DNA from: Sphingobacterium sp. FBM7-1
Lineage (GTDB): Bacteria; Bacteroidota; Bacteroidia; Sphingobacteriales; Sphingobacteriaceae
Assembly (NCBI RefSeq): GCF_020687765.1
Contig: NZ_JAJEWJ010000001.1
Location: forward strand, 124,001 to 188,000
Direction: 5' to 3'
DNA: 64,000 nt
The position numbers and the translations under genes are program-made. The notes under the pieces were generated by a model. It worked only from the letters and a program-made list of their open reading frames with translations. It was not told where the DNA came from and did no database searches. This document shows positions 34,496-43,043 of the stretch, piece by piece (positions within the stretch are counted from its first letter, which is position 1; the number at the start of each line of letters is the position of its first letter).

Positions 34496-35074
34496 TTAGC
34501 CCTTACGCAAGTATTTCGTTAAGATCACAATGGTTTGTCCTTCGACTTTTCCCTCAATCTGTTCGGGGTTATCCGGCACTAAACGGATGTTTTTCACCAC
34601 GGTTCCTAATTTGGCCGAGATGGAAGAACCTTTCACATCCAAGGTTTTGATGAGTACGACGGTATCTCCCTCGTAGAGACGGGTGCCGTTGCTATCGACA
34701 TGAAACTGCACCGTGCCGTCCTGCTCATGATCGCCCGTTTTCTTTGCCCATTCTAAATTTTCATCATCCAAGTAGAGCATATCCAGGTTATCAGCGGCCC
34801 ACCCCTCATGACGCAACCGGCTTAACATACGCCATGCAACTACTTGTACGGCGGGATACTCCGACCACATGGTTTCCGAAAGGACTTTCCAGTGCGCCGA
34901 ATCGAGCTGCTCCCGTTTTTCGATTTGGTCTAAACAGGTGGAGCATACATAGATCACGTTATCTGCAGTTTGCTGATCCGCCGGAGGAACCGCGTAGACA
35001 GACAAATTATTGTCACGCGTACACAATTCGCAGGTATTATTACTTCGCGTTATCAGCTGTTGTTCTAAAGACAT
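34496..35074 (-). CDS. PhnA/YjdM-family protein
   Basis: A 192-residue protein. The N-terminal zinc ribbon has CELCTRDN and CSTCLDQ cysteine pairs, and the C-terminal PhnA domain contains DSNGTRLYEGDTVVLIKTLDVKGSS and a final EGQTIVILTKYLRKG. The PhnA name is historical: it is not phosphonoacetate hydrolase, and the function is unclear. The middle region (SAHWKVLSETMWSEYPAVQVVAWRML) is common to the longer Bacteroidota forms. It converges on the small lipoprotein gene. Confidence 0.9.
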   Translation of the reverse strand: MSLEQQLITRSNNTCELCTRDNNLSVYAVPPADQQTADNVIYVCSTCLDQIEKREQLDSAHWKVLSETMWSEYPAVQVVAWRMLSRLRHEGWAADNLDMLYLDDENLEWAKKTGDHEQDGTVQFHVDSNGTRLYEGDTVVLIKTLDVKGSSISAKLGTVVKNIRLVPDNPEQIEGKVEGQTIVILTKYLRKG

Positions 35075-35183
35075 AATAAATTGATTTAATTGCTAAATTA
35101 AGAAATATTTCTTTTAACTTTTTATCCATTCGTGTCTGTTTTTTTGGTATGGATGAGGCTCTGTGGTTTTAGAGTTTCCTTTA

Positions 35184-35289
35184 AACTTTTTTTTAAAAAA
35201 AGTTGACAAAAAATCGTCGCTTCATCTATTTGAGTTAATGGGTAGTACTAAGGATGAATTTCTACATATCTCAAATAGCTGGATGCGAC
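35184..35289. repeat. Palindromes in the PhnA-YpfJ gap
   Basis: A near-perfect 21-bp palindrome of the form AACT8-A7GTT lies at 35184-35204. An imperfect inverted repeat follows, with arms of about 20 bp (GTCGCTTCATCTATTTGAG at 35216-35234 and its partner at 35269-35288) around a 34-bp loop. They lie just before the 266-bp tandem repeats. Confidence 0.6.
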
Positions 35290-35354
35290 AGTCAAAGTTA
35301 AAAGGGGGCTAGTGCTTTTGTATTGTTTCAATTGATATACGGTTGGAATTTTAC

Positions 35355-36060
35355 ACTTTATTATTTAATATCGGACTATACATCTGCACCAACCCCTATT
35401 AGCATTTTAAGGCCGCATCCGGATGTTTTACAACTGCACTTAATCAATTTTTGCACTTTCCCTTATGTAAAACGTCCGAAGCGGCGAGGTTTATGGAGTC
35501 GTGTTTATTTTGGTGTCCATGAGCTCACTTCGTTCGGTTTTGCTTCTTTCTCCACGAAAAAAAAGAAAGTAAAACATGATAATCGGCAAGGTTTACGAAC
35601 ATGGGTTTGTTTTACAAAGAACTTTATTATTTAATATCGGACTATACATCTGCACCAACCCCTATTAGCATTTTAAGGCCGCATCCGGATGTTTTACAAC
35701 TGTACTTATTCAATTTTTGCACTTTCCTTCCTGTAAACATCCGAAGCGGCGAGGTTTATGGACTCGTATCTATTTTGGTGTCCATGAGCTCACTTCGTTC
35801 GGTTTTGCTTCTTTTTCCCGGAGAAAAAAAAAGAAAGTAAACCATGATAATCGGCAAGGTTTACGAACATGGGTTTGTTTTACAAAGAACTTTATTTTCA
35901 ATATCGGACTATACATTTGCACCAACCCTTATTAACATTTTAAGGCCGCATCCGGATGTTTTACAACTGCACTTAATCAATTTTTGCACTTTCCCTTATG
36001 TAAAACATCCGAAGCGGCGAGGTTTTTGCTTCTTTTTCACGGAGAAAAAGAAGAAACAAA
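35355..36060. repeat. Three tandem ~266-bp repeats with internal inverted arms
   Basis: Unit 1 (35355-35620), unit 2 (35621-35888) and unit 3 (35889-36060) share most of their sequence. Unit 3 lacks about 47 bp of the middle and ends where the YpfJ gene begins. Each unit contains inverted arms (CCGCATCCGGATGTTTTACA and TGTAAAACATCCGAAGCGG) around a loop of about 35 nt, and a second hairpin rich in CTTCTTT/AAAGAAG. The periods (266, 268) are not both multiples of three, so the short frames in them are not genes. The bases after the last hairpin of units 1 and 2 (ATGATAATCGGCAAGG) resemble the YpfJ start (ATGAAATGGCAAGG), suggesting duplication of that gene's upstream region. Confidence 0.85.
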
Positions 36061-36063
36061 ATT

Positions 36064-36921
36064 ATGAAATGGCAAGGCGGCCGCAGAAGCGGAAATATCG
36101 AAGATAAAAGAGGCATGAGCGGCGGACAGAAACTGGCGTTCGGTGGTATTGGGGGCGTTATCGTTCTGATAATTGGATTTTTATTTGGAGGCGATCCGGG
36201 GGAGTTATTAACGCAGATGCAGCAAAGTGCACCGGCGACGCAGGAAGCCTATCAGTCTACGCCGGAGGAAGATCGGTTACTCGATTTTGCCGATGTGGTT
36301 TTAGGAAGTACAGAGGATGTCTGGAAAAATATTTTTGCGGCCAATGGCTTGGATTATCCCGTGACCAAATTAACGGTATACAATGGTGCTGTCGAAACGG
36401 CCGGATGCGGTGTCGGGCAATCGGCTTTTGGTCCTTTCTATTGTCCCGGTGACCATAAGATTTACCTCGACTTGAGCTTTAACGAAGAGTTGTCTAAAAA
36501 ATACGGTGCAAAAGGGGAGTTCGCTTTAGCCTATGTTATTGCCCATGAAGTGGGACATCATATACAAAATGTACTGGGAGTATTGGAACAGACGAATGCC
36601 ATGCGAGCGAAAATGAGTGAGCGGGCGTACAATAAAGTATCGGTAATGACCGAGCTGCAGGCCGATTTTTATGCCGGTGTGTGGGCACATCATGTTCAAA
36701 ATTATTCGGATATCGAGCTGACGTATGATGACATTGTGGACGGGATGCAGGCCGCGGCTGCGGTAGGAGATGACCGCTTACAGGAGCAGGCTCATGGACA
36801 TGTTAATCCCGAATCCTTCACCCATGGTTCTTCGGAGCAGCGCGTGCAATGGTTTAAGAAAGGGTATGACAGTGGCGATATCCAAGCCGGGAACACCTTT
36901 AACGATCCCAGTTTGCAATAA
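36064..36921 (+). CDS. YpfJ-type neutral zinc metallopeptidase
   Basis: A 285-residue protein of the YpfJ/KPN_02809 family: a Gly/Arg-rich N-terminus, one membrane helix (about 24-42) and a zincin domain. The zinc motif HEVGHHIQ starts at His161, and the downstream ligand lies in TELQADFYAGVWAHH. The conserved CGVGQSAFGPFYCPGDHKIYLDLSF block precedes it. It is likely an inner-membrane-anchored enzyme facing the periplasm; the substrate is unknown. Its start codon lies at the edge of a tandem-repeat block, which therefore forms its whole upstream region. Confidence 0.93.
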   Translation: MKWQGGRRSGNIEDKRGMSGGQKLAFGGIGGVIVLIIGFLFGGDPGELLTQMQQSAPATQEAYQSTPEEDRLLDFADVVLGSTEDVWKNIFAANGLDYPVTKLTVYNGAVETAGCGVGQSAFGPFYCPGDHKIYLDLSFNEELSKKYGAKGEFALAYVIAHEVGHHIQNVLGVLEQTNAMRAKMSERAYNKVSVMTELQADFYAGVWAHHVQNYSDIELTYDDIVDGMQAAAAVGDDRLQEQAHGHVNPESFTHGSSEQRVQWFKKGYDSGDIQAGNTFNDPSLQ

Positions 36922-36925
36922 CGAC

Positions 36926-37906
36926 CTATTGCACCAATAAATTGCAGCCCCGGATATCGCTGTTATCAAAACGCCCTAGGATTTCAAATGACCCGTCGAG
37001 GTGCAATTTCCCGAGATCTTGGGTGGCAATAAAGGAACAGGAATAATAGTTGGCCAGATCGATGACATTCAACGCGCCGGTTTTCCCCTGTTCGACCAAA
37101 CTAAGGGGGTCGTTCGTGTCGCGCATCAAGACTTTCATCCAAGGTGGTGTCTGAAAAATCCCTTTTCCGGAAGAATAGCCCTGCGATAATAACTCCGTCA
37201 TACCGTATTCGGAGTGGATGTTTTCCACGCCGAAACCCTGCCGGAGGATCGTATGTAATTCTTCGCGTATCACTTCTTTCCGCTTGCCTTTCATCCCCCC
37301 GGTTTCCATCACGATGAGTTCAGGAAAATCTAGTTGGTATTGCTCGCAAAAATCGAGCAGGGCGTAGGTGACGCCGATGAGCAACGTTTTTGTACCACCT
37401 TGCTGTAGCGCAAGTAGCTGCTGGTAAAGATCCTCGTGGTTATATAAAAAATAACCCGAGGCCGGATGCTGGCTTTGCGCGATGAGGTCGTCCACCATAT
37501 AGATCAACGAAGACCCGGAACGTTCTAGGTAAGAAGGAAGCAGCGCTAAAATAGCGATATCTTCGACGGCTCCATAAAAACGCTGAAAGCCACTACGAAA
37601 ACTCCGTTCGTACCAAGCAAGTTCGGCCACATGGTGCTGGCTCGCGACCATACCCGTAGTGCCGGAACTGGAAAAAATAATTTCCGCTTGCTTTCCGCTG
37701 GCCAATACCTGTTGGGTTTTAAAAAAATCTATGGGTAAGAAGGGGATCTGCGTGTAGTGCCGGACGTCGGTTTCGGTCTTTCCCAGCAGGTCGAGGTATC
37801 GACTGTAAAGGGCACAGTGCGCTTTTTGAAAACGGTATACTTCCAGGCAGAGTTCGTTAAAGGTATCTGCGCTATCGATCGAAAAAATACGTTCCTGTAT
37901 GTCCAT
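36926..37906 (-). CDS. LuxE-like acyl-protein synthetase / acyl transferase
   Basis: A 326-residue protein of the ANL adenylating superfamily resembling LuxE, the acyl-protein synthetase of the fatty-acid reductase complex. The P-loop-like IIFSSSGTTGMVASQHHV is at about 85-105 and the conserved ENIHSEYGMTELLSQGY block near 230. It is shorter than full acyl-CoA ligases, as in LuxE. Homologues in Bacteroidota occur near surface-polymer or lipid genes, but no such partner is seen here. ATG 37906 (MDIQERIFSID) is preferred to a TTG at 37927. It converges on the YpfJ gene with a 4-bp gap. Confidence 0.82.
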   Translation of the reverse strand: MDIQERIFSIDSADTFNELCLEVYRFQKAHCALYSRYLDLLGKTETDVRHYTQIPFLPIDFFKTQQVLASGKQAEIIFSSSGTTGMVASQHHVAELAWYERSFRSGFQRFYGAVEDIAILALLPSYLERSGSSLIYMVDDLIAQSQHPASGYFLYNHEDLYQQLLALQQGGTKTLLIGVTYALLDFCEQYQLDFPELIVMETGGMKGKRKEVIREELHTILRQGFGVENIHSEYGMTELLSQGYSSGKGIFQTPPWMKVLMRDTNDPLSLVEQGKTGALNVIDLANYYSCSFIATQDLGKLHLDGSFEILGRFDNSDIRGCNLLVQ

Positions 37907-37973
37907 ATTCGGATGCAAACCTACCAAAAATGCTTTGTATTCACGCGGAGAAAACGGAAAATTGCCGCTGCGT

Positions 37974-38648
37974 TTAGTTCCACAAGTTATCCAGCTGCTG
38001 GATCGTATCCATCAGCTGCGCCATTTTATGGAGACTGTCCCCATATTGGCTGTGCAGCGCACTATAGACCTCCACGTAAGTGTCTAAGATGGCGTATACC
38101 GCGGTTAGTTCCTGGAGAAAGGCCTGTAAATCCTTATCCAAGGATTCTATATCCGTTTCCCGGTCTGCATGGAACTTGAAAATATCGTCGAGCAGGGTAA
38201 AGTTTAGCGGGTCGAGCGGCTTGTCTTGTCGTAAATAGCTTTTCGTTAGTTCCTTGTATTCCGCTTCTACCGCCGCTAGCCTATCGTAAAATTTAATCAG
38301 GCGTTCATGCAGCTTACGGACTTCCAGGTAGAAATCCCGCAATTCTACCTGCGCACGGATATCTAAGGTATGCAGCAGGGCTTTGTCGGTAAAATCAATT
38401 TCCGTCACGTAGTTTTCCCAAATAAACTCCAGCTCCTCGCGGTCGTAGTCGTAATCGTTGAGTTCATTTTGTGCGAGCAGAGCCGCACCTTTGGCGGTTT
38501 CGAAACGCTTTTTTAGTTGCCAGGCTTCGTCGTGTGCGGCCCGATAGCGTTGTAGTTGCTGCCGCTCGTACGGCAGGAAGTAGTATTTGTTTTTGGATTG
38601 GTAAGTGATATCCCGAAAGGGGTGTGGTATATAGATCGTTGTCATCAA
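37974..38648 (-). CDS. Hypothetical helical/coiled-coil protein
   Basis: I do not recognise this 224-residue protein. It has no signal peptide or membrane segment. It is rich in Leu, Glu, Lys and Tyr, and heptad-like stretches around 40-75 and 105-220 suggest long coiled coils. A start at the second Met (MTTIYIPHPF) is also possible. It precedes the LuxE-like gene by 67 bp on the same strand and could share its transcript. Confidence 0.65.
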   Translation of the reverse strand: MMTTIYIPHPFRDITYQSKNKYYFLPYERQQLQRYRAAHDEAWQLKKRFETAKGAALLAQNELNDYDYDREELEFIWENYVTEIDFTDKALLHTLDIRAQVELRDFYLEVRKLHERLIKFYDRLAAVEAEYKELTKSYLRQDKPLDPLNFTLLDDIFKFHADRETDIESLDKDLQAFLQELTAVYAILDTYVEVYSALHSQYGDSLHKMAQLMDTIQQLDNLWN

Positions 38649-38738
38649 TTTAGTGTTGATTAGGTAATGCTAGATAAAGTTAACGGATTGTTATGAGCCT
38701 TAAAGATACAGAAGTGACGGGAATTTAACAATTAAATA

Positions 38739-38773
38739 GCGTTTTCTGGTGCCGCTCGGACACCAGAAAACGC
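38739..38773 (-). terminator. Terminator-like hairpin after the FN3 protein gene
   Basis: A perfect 13-bp stem (GCGTTTTCTGGTG / CACCAGAAAACGC) with a 9-nt loop lies 12 bp past the stop on the minus strand. Only an A/T-rich stretch follows, without a pure T run. Confidence 0.65.
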
Positions 38774-38785
38774 ATGGATGCGTCC

Positions 38786-39406
38786 TTAAACCGCGTAACA
38801 GTGTACGGTGTCGCAGTAATTGGGCGCAGGATCGCTGCCGAGATAGGTAGCACGGAACTCGTATTCCTGTCCTTTTTCCAACTCCTGAATTACCGTTCTG
38901 GATCTTGTGCTTAGCACGCGTGTCCACTCGCTCATGCTACCGACTTTCCGATATTCGAACTGATAGTAACGCGCGTACTTCCAGCTATTCACTCGGAGGT
39001 GGACGGAGCAGGTACCGGCGTGCTTAATTTCTGCCCGTAGGTCGCTGGGGCGAGGAGACGCACCCACGGGAGGTTGCACAGTGCTTTGGCTCGGAATAAA
39101 ACCTGCAGCCAGAATCACATTGGGATCGCCGACCGAGACGGATTCCACATAGAGTGCATGCGTGTGCAACACACGTTTCAGCGTTTCGGCTTGCTGGTTT
39201 TTGATAACAACCTGCCGCCTGTCGCGGTAAGCGGATTCGACGAGGCCATTTCGGTAGGCCTCAACGGCGGTTTCTAGCAGTACGATCGTTTCTGCTGCAT
39301 CGGCGAAAAGATCCGCATTGTCTTTGGTTTTCTGCAGGACGTTTTCTGCATACGTTAACAGCTTTGTTGCTGTACCGATTTTTGACGATAAAGTAGGCTT
39401 TGCCAT
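38786..39406 (-). CDS. Fibronectin type III domain protein
   Basis: A 206-residue protein from the start MAKPTLSSKIGTATKLL. The first 90 residues are helical (TYAENVLQKTKDNADLFADAAETIVLLETAVEAYRNG in pieces). The C-terminal 90 residues look like one FN3 domain, with SVHLRVNSWKYARYYQFEYRK and LEKGQEYEFRATYLG. There is no signal peptide. Similar proteins of about 200 residues are common in Bacteroidota; their role is unknown, and they may be linked to secretion-injection or cell-contact structures, but no such genes are near. It stands alone. Confidence 0.75.
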   Translation of the reverse strand: MAKPTLSSKIGTATKLLTYAENVLQKTKDNADLFADAAETIVLLETAVEAYRNGLVESAYRDRRQVVIKNQQAETLKRVLHTHALYVESVSVGDPNVILAAGFIPSQSTVQPPVGASPRPSDLRAEIKHAGTCSVHLRVNSWKYARYYQFEYRKVGSMSEWTRVLSTRSRTVIQELEKGQEYEFRATYLGSDPAPNYCDTVHCYAV

Positions 39407-39594
39407 AATCATAAAAATTTAAATAGTTAGAAATTAATTATTTATCGGTGTCAAATATAGGAGGTAGGTCTGATCAACTTGGGGTCTGTGGGTGCAAACT
39501 TTTCCGCACAAGGGCACTTTTTGTTTGCATTTTTAGTCACCTTGTGGCAAAAACAGCTAAAAAAGTGGGTTTAACCGTCGTAAAGGCAGTTCTT

Positions 39595-40056
39595 GTGGTA
39601 AGTGTATACTTACCGTTACGTATACGTAATGAACGAAAACTCCTACGAGATCATCCATTTGTTATACGTTATGCTTCAAAAGGTAGGCGCGCCGGAAGAA
39701 ATCGTATAGCCCGCCAGACAACTCGCTGATGGAATCCGTTAGAAGCGCTACGTGATGGCGCGATCTGTATACCTGACGACTTGTTCGTTATACGGGGCCA
39801 TGCTTTCGTTATAGGCTACGGTATATTCGTTATACGCGGCTATGCACTCGTTATACGGCGGGATGCTTTATATATACGCTACAGTGAATTCGTTGTACGG
39901 GGTAAGGTACTCGGCATATAGGATGACGTGTGAGCGATACACTGCGGTATATTCGTTATACGCGCAATGCGAGCACCTATACCGATAGGACGCCAACGGA
40001 TACGGTATGGGCGTCTTGTTATCACGAAAGGCCGCACACCGATACCTGTTGTACCC
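39595..40056. repeat. Decayed 21-bp tandem repeat array
   Basis: About 22 units of 21 bp keep register over 460 bp. The best units start TTCGTTATACG (39784, 39826, 39952; variants at 39805, 39847, 39889, 39658), and most others keep a central ATAC/TATA. Units around 39595-39636 include the palindrome TTACGTATACGTAA. Read on either strand the array gives imperfect heptapeptides (for example YNE-x4), but stops break every frame. It fills most of the 744-bp gap between the FN3 and AraC genes. It may be a relic of a repeat-protein gene or a structural DNA element. Confidence 0.7.
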
Positions 40057-40150
40057 CAACCTAGGGCAGGACAGCAGGATGCTATACCTGCAAGGAGTGA
40101 AGATAGCAGAGAAACGACGGTAAGCTTTTTCCTTGCGCTCGGGTAGGGGG

Positions 40151-41131
40151 CTACCGCTTATATTTATAAGAAACATTGCCCTGCATGGCCTCACGGTAGG
40201 CATTTGGTCCTTTACCAAAACGCTTTTTGAACAGTCGGCTAAAGTGTTTATCGGAGCTAAAATGACAGGAGAACGCGATGCTTGCGATGGTGTTTTGAGA
40301 ATCCTTGAGGATGTCACGCGCGAGGACAAGCCGTAATTCCTGCACATACCCCATCACCGAATACGGCCTGTTTTCAAAACTGCTGTATAGTTTCCGTAGA
40401 CTAACATGCAGCGTCTTGGCGACCAGTTCGGCTGTGAGCGCTTCTTCGCGAAAGTTTTCCCGTATGTAGTGCGTTGCTTTGTAGTAAAGCGTGATCAGCG
40501 TATCTTCTTGGGGCTTCTCGGGACTTTTCAATTCTTGAAAGACCAGGTTGAACAGTCGTAGATTCCAGGCCGCCAGCCGAAAGGAGAGACTGAACGGACG
40601 AAATTCAAAACGGCTCAGCGCATCCAGTGCGGCCATTAATTTGGCCTGCACGTTGGTTTGGCCCAAAAGTGCGCTGCGGGTTAATCCCTCGGGTGTCGTT
40701 GCTTCCGCAATCGGCTGTAGCAACGGGTATTCTGCAGCTATATCCGGCCAATGACTTTGGGCAATACCGAGCAAGAAGAACCAGTTCTTGCCGGGGTCTA
40801 AGGCCATATGTTTCTTTCGATCGTGCAGCTGGTAGCAATATACCTTTCCGTCGGCTACATATAAGGTCGGTACAATCGCTATCTTTCCGCTTCCCAACAG
40901 CTGAATAAAGATCCACAGGTAATTGTCCTTTGTTTCGATCGAAAACTGCAAAGGCTGCTCCGGCAGGACATCTTTAAATTCAAACCAGCAAAAATCTCGA
41001 CTGTGGTATTTTCGGTATTGGTGTTGGCTGGCAGCATCCAAGTGTACCTTAAAAGGAGCCTCCTGCGGCGTGAAGCTATCCGGAGGAGGCAAAAAGGAAA
41101 GGTAGCCTTTATAGTTTTTAGAGGCGATCAT
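40151..41131 (-). CDS. AraC-family transcriptional regulator
   Basis: A 326-residue regulator from ATG 41131 (MIASKNYKGYLSFLPPPDSF), which overlaps the permease stop as ATGA. The N-terminal two thirds are a sensor-like region without clear homology. The C-terminal AraC/XylS double HTH (about 225-320) has TAELVAKTLHVSLRKLY and TIASIAFSCHFSSDKHFSRLFKKRFGKGPNAYRE. Placed as the last gene of the NEW3-ABC operon, it probably controls that operon. The inducer is unknown. Its 3' end runs next to the 21-bp repeat array. Confidence 0.88.
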   Translation of the reverse strand: MIASKNYKGYLSFLPPPDSFTPQEAPFKVHLDAASQHQYRKYHSRDFCWFEFKDVLPEQPLQFSIETKDNYLWIFIQLLGSGKIAIVPTLYVADGKVYCYQLHDRKKHMALDPGKNWFFLLGIAQSHWPDIAAEYPLLQPIAEATTPEGLTRSALLGQTNVQAKLMAALDALSRFEFRPFSLSFRLAAWNLRLFNLVFQELKSPEKPQEDTLITLYYKATHYIRENFREEALTAELVAKTLHVSLRKLYSSFENRPYSVMGYVQELRLVLARDILKDSQNTIASIAFSCHFSSDKHFSRLFKKRFGKGPNAYREAMQGNVSYKYKR

Positions 41132-42099
41132 GGGCAACGTATTTCTTTACGCATGAAAAAATAATAGGAGGCTGCAAAACAGATAATCGTACAGGCAATT
41201 AAAGCCACCATCTGTGACCAGGCCACCTTAATACTCTCCCACAGGGGTAATGGCGAAGGAATGGCACCTTGGAGCTGTTCCATATGTAAGGGGCCGAGGC
41301 TCCGGATAGAAGGCATGAGTAGCATATTGGTGCCATCGCTGTAAAGCTGACTGGGCGCAAAACGCATGAGGGTGAGCATAGCATGTTGGTATTGCATTAT
41401 TTCGGCTTCCGAAGCATAGGTATTCGGTTGTAGGCTTTTCGCAACGATATTGAGGATGATCGGATAGAATACGGTAAAGAACAGCCAGATCGCAATGGCG
41501 ACCAGCGCAGAGGTGGCGGTATGTCGGAAACGTACCGAAAACAAAATGGACAAATTTAACCAGAAGGCGATGTACACCACAGTCAATAAGGTAAATAGCA
41601 TGAGCCGGTTACACTCTGCCCAACTGGGCGGAAAACCTACCAGTAGGGTTGCAGCGCCCACAGTAAATAAGATGAGCGCAACAAATAAGCTCGCGATGAC
41701 CGATAACGCACCTATAAATTTAGCGTTAAGGAAATAATCCCGATGGATAGGTTGTGAAAGGATACGCCCCAAGGTGCGGCCGTTAAACTCTGCATTCACC
41801 GCGTCGAAGCCCAAACAGATTCCCAAAAGGGGACCCAAGAACCCGACAAATAGATGAAACGAGGGCATGGTGCCGTCAGAAGTGGTAAAAATCTTGAGGA
41901 AGAAAAATGCCGCGTCGGGATCATTCGGGGCGGGTGCGGTATTCTTTAAGGCCGATAAAGCCGTGTAGAGGGATGCGACACAGGTCAGGCCTATAATGGC
42001 CAAAAGAATGATAAATTTCCAGCTGCGGATATGATCGGCAATTTCCTTTCGTACTAAAATGGAAAAGGCATAAAGCTGGGAATGCTTAGGGTTAGGCAT
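41128..42099 (-). CDS. ABC-2 type transporter permease
   Basis: A 323-residue membrane protein from ATG 42099 (MPNPKHSQLYAFSILVRKE), chosen because an AAGGAGG sits just before it. About six hydrophobic helices are visible (around 28-48, 85-105, 130-160, 175-200, 210-230 and 290-315). The NAEFNGRTLGRILSQPIHRDYFLNAKF segment is typical of NosY/ABC2_membrane permeases. It should pair with the ATPase encoded upstream, with 8 bp overlap. The exported substrate is unknown. Confidence 0.88.
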   Translation of the reverse strand: MPNPKHSQLYAFSILVRKEIADHIRSWKFIILLAIIGLTCVASLYTALSALKNTAPAPNDPDAAFFFLKIFTTSDGTMPSFHLFVGFLGPLLGICLGFDAVNAEFNGRTLGRILSQPIHRDYFLNAKFIGALSVIASLFVALILFTVGAATLLVGFPPSWAECNRLMLFTLLTVVYIAFWLNLSILFSVRFRHTATSALVAIAIWLFFTVFYPIILNIVAKSLQPNTYASEAEIMQYQHAMLTLMRFAPSQLYSDGTNMLLMPSIRSLGPLHMEQLQGAIPSPLPLWESIKVAWSQMVALIACTIICFAASYYFFMRKEIRCP

Positions 42100-43042
42100 G
42101 GCGAGTTCCTCCTTCAAAATAATGGGTGTAAATATCTTCTATACCATAGCTGCGTTGTTGTAGCTGTACAATATTAATCGCTTGCTCCACCAATAGTTTA
42201 AGGAGTTGCTGCACCGGGGTTTTGTCGGTGTGGATTTGAAAGCGATCACCGTTTTGCTCGACCGTGTCAATAGCCTCCATCCTGGTTAAAATCTGGTGGG
42301 TACGTTCGGTATCTGCCGGGTCTACCTGAAGTTGAATATAGCGTTTTTCGTCTTGAAATAGGCGGGCAGCTAAATCTTGTATAGGGCCGTCCGCCACTAA
42401 TTTACCTTGGATAAACAAACCGACTCGATCACAGATTTGTTGCACCTGGTAAAGCTGATGGCTGGAGAGCAGAACAGTCAGCTTCTCTTCTCGGCTCAGC
42501 TGCAGGATCAAGGCCGTGAAATCTTTAACGCCCATCGGGTCCAAACCCAAAGTGGGCTCGTCCAGAATCAATACCTTTGGTTCTTTGATCAAGCTGTCGG
42601 CTAAACCCAGCCGCTGCCGCATACCGCGGGAAAACTTGCCTACTTTTTTCTCGGCGACATCCTGAAGCCCCACTTTCGCTAATAGCGCAAACGCTCGCTT
42701 TCGGCCTGCAGTACGGGATAGCCCGTTCAGCTGCGCGGTTAATAGCAAATTTTCGAGCGCCGTCCAGTGCTCGTAAAAACCAATATTGTCGGGCAGGTAA
42801 CCCACCAGGCGCTTAACGGCCAGCGGGGAACGCACGGGATCAATACCACAGACCGTGATTTCGCCGGCCGTAGGTTCGCTCAAGCCGAGCAGCATCAAGA
42901 TCGTTGTCGATTTTCCGGCACCGTTGGGTCCTAACAAGCCAAACACCTCGCCTTGAGCGATCTCGAGATTCAGGTCATTTACCGCCGTGAAATCTCCATA
43001 TTTTTTGGTCAACTGCCGTACACGGATAATAGGCTCGGTCAT
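42092..43042 (-). CDS. ABC transporter ATP-binding protein
   Basis: A 316-residue ATPase from ATG 43042 (MTEPIIRVRQLTKKYGDFTAV), preceded by AAGGAGA. Walker A GPNGAGKST, signature FSRGMRQRLGLADSL, Walker B KVLILDEPTLGLDP and the switch His in LLSSHQL are all present, so it should be active. The C-terminal 90 residues form the DUF4162-like tail of NatA/CcmA-type ATPases. It forms an export-type ABC-2 transporter with the next gene. The NEW3 protein gene is directly upstream. Confidence 0.93.
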   Translation of the reverse strand: MTEPIIRVRQLTKKYGDFTAVNDLNLEIAQGEVFGLLGPNGAGKSTTILMLLGLSEPTAGEITVCGIDPVRSPLAVKRLVGYLPDNIGFYEHWTALENLLLTAQLNGLSRTAGRKRAFALLAKVGLQDVAEKKVGKFSRGMRQRLGLADSLIKEPKVLILDEPTLGLDPMGVKDFTALILQLSREEKLTVLLSSHQLYQVQQICDRVGLFIQGKLVADGPIQDLAARLFQDEKRYIQLQVDPADTERTHQILTRMEAIDTVEQNGDRFQIHTDKTPVQQLLKLLVEQAINIVQLQQRSYGIEDIYTHYFEGGTRHA

Positions 43043-43043
43043 T

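Noticed and set aside
35323..36107. Several overlapping ORFs of 70-100 codons with similar peptides (ISDYTSAPTPISILRPHPDVLQL)
   Set aside because: They are readings of the 266-bp tandem repeats. Copies fall in different frames because the period is not a multiple of three, and stretches with inverted repeats dominate.
39448..39729. Plus-strand ORF of 93 codons at the start of the 21-bp array
   Set aside because: No homology or promoter is seen, and its second half is only the repeat read in one frame.
39868..40347. Minus-strand ORF of 159 codons with YNEYTVA-like heptads
   Set aside because: Part lies over the AraC gene in another frame and part over the decayed 21-bp array; the heptads simply mirror the DNA repeat and stops interrupt further units.
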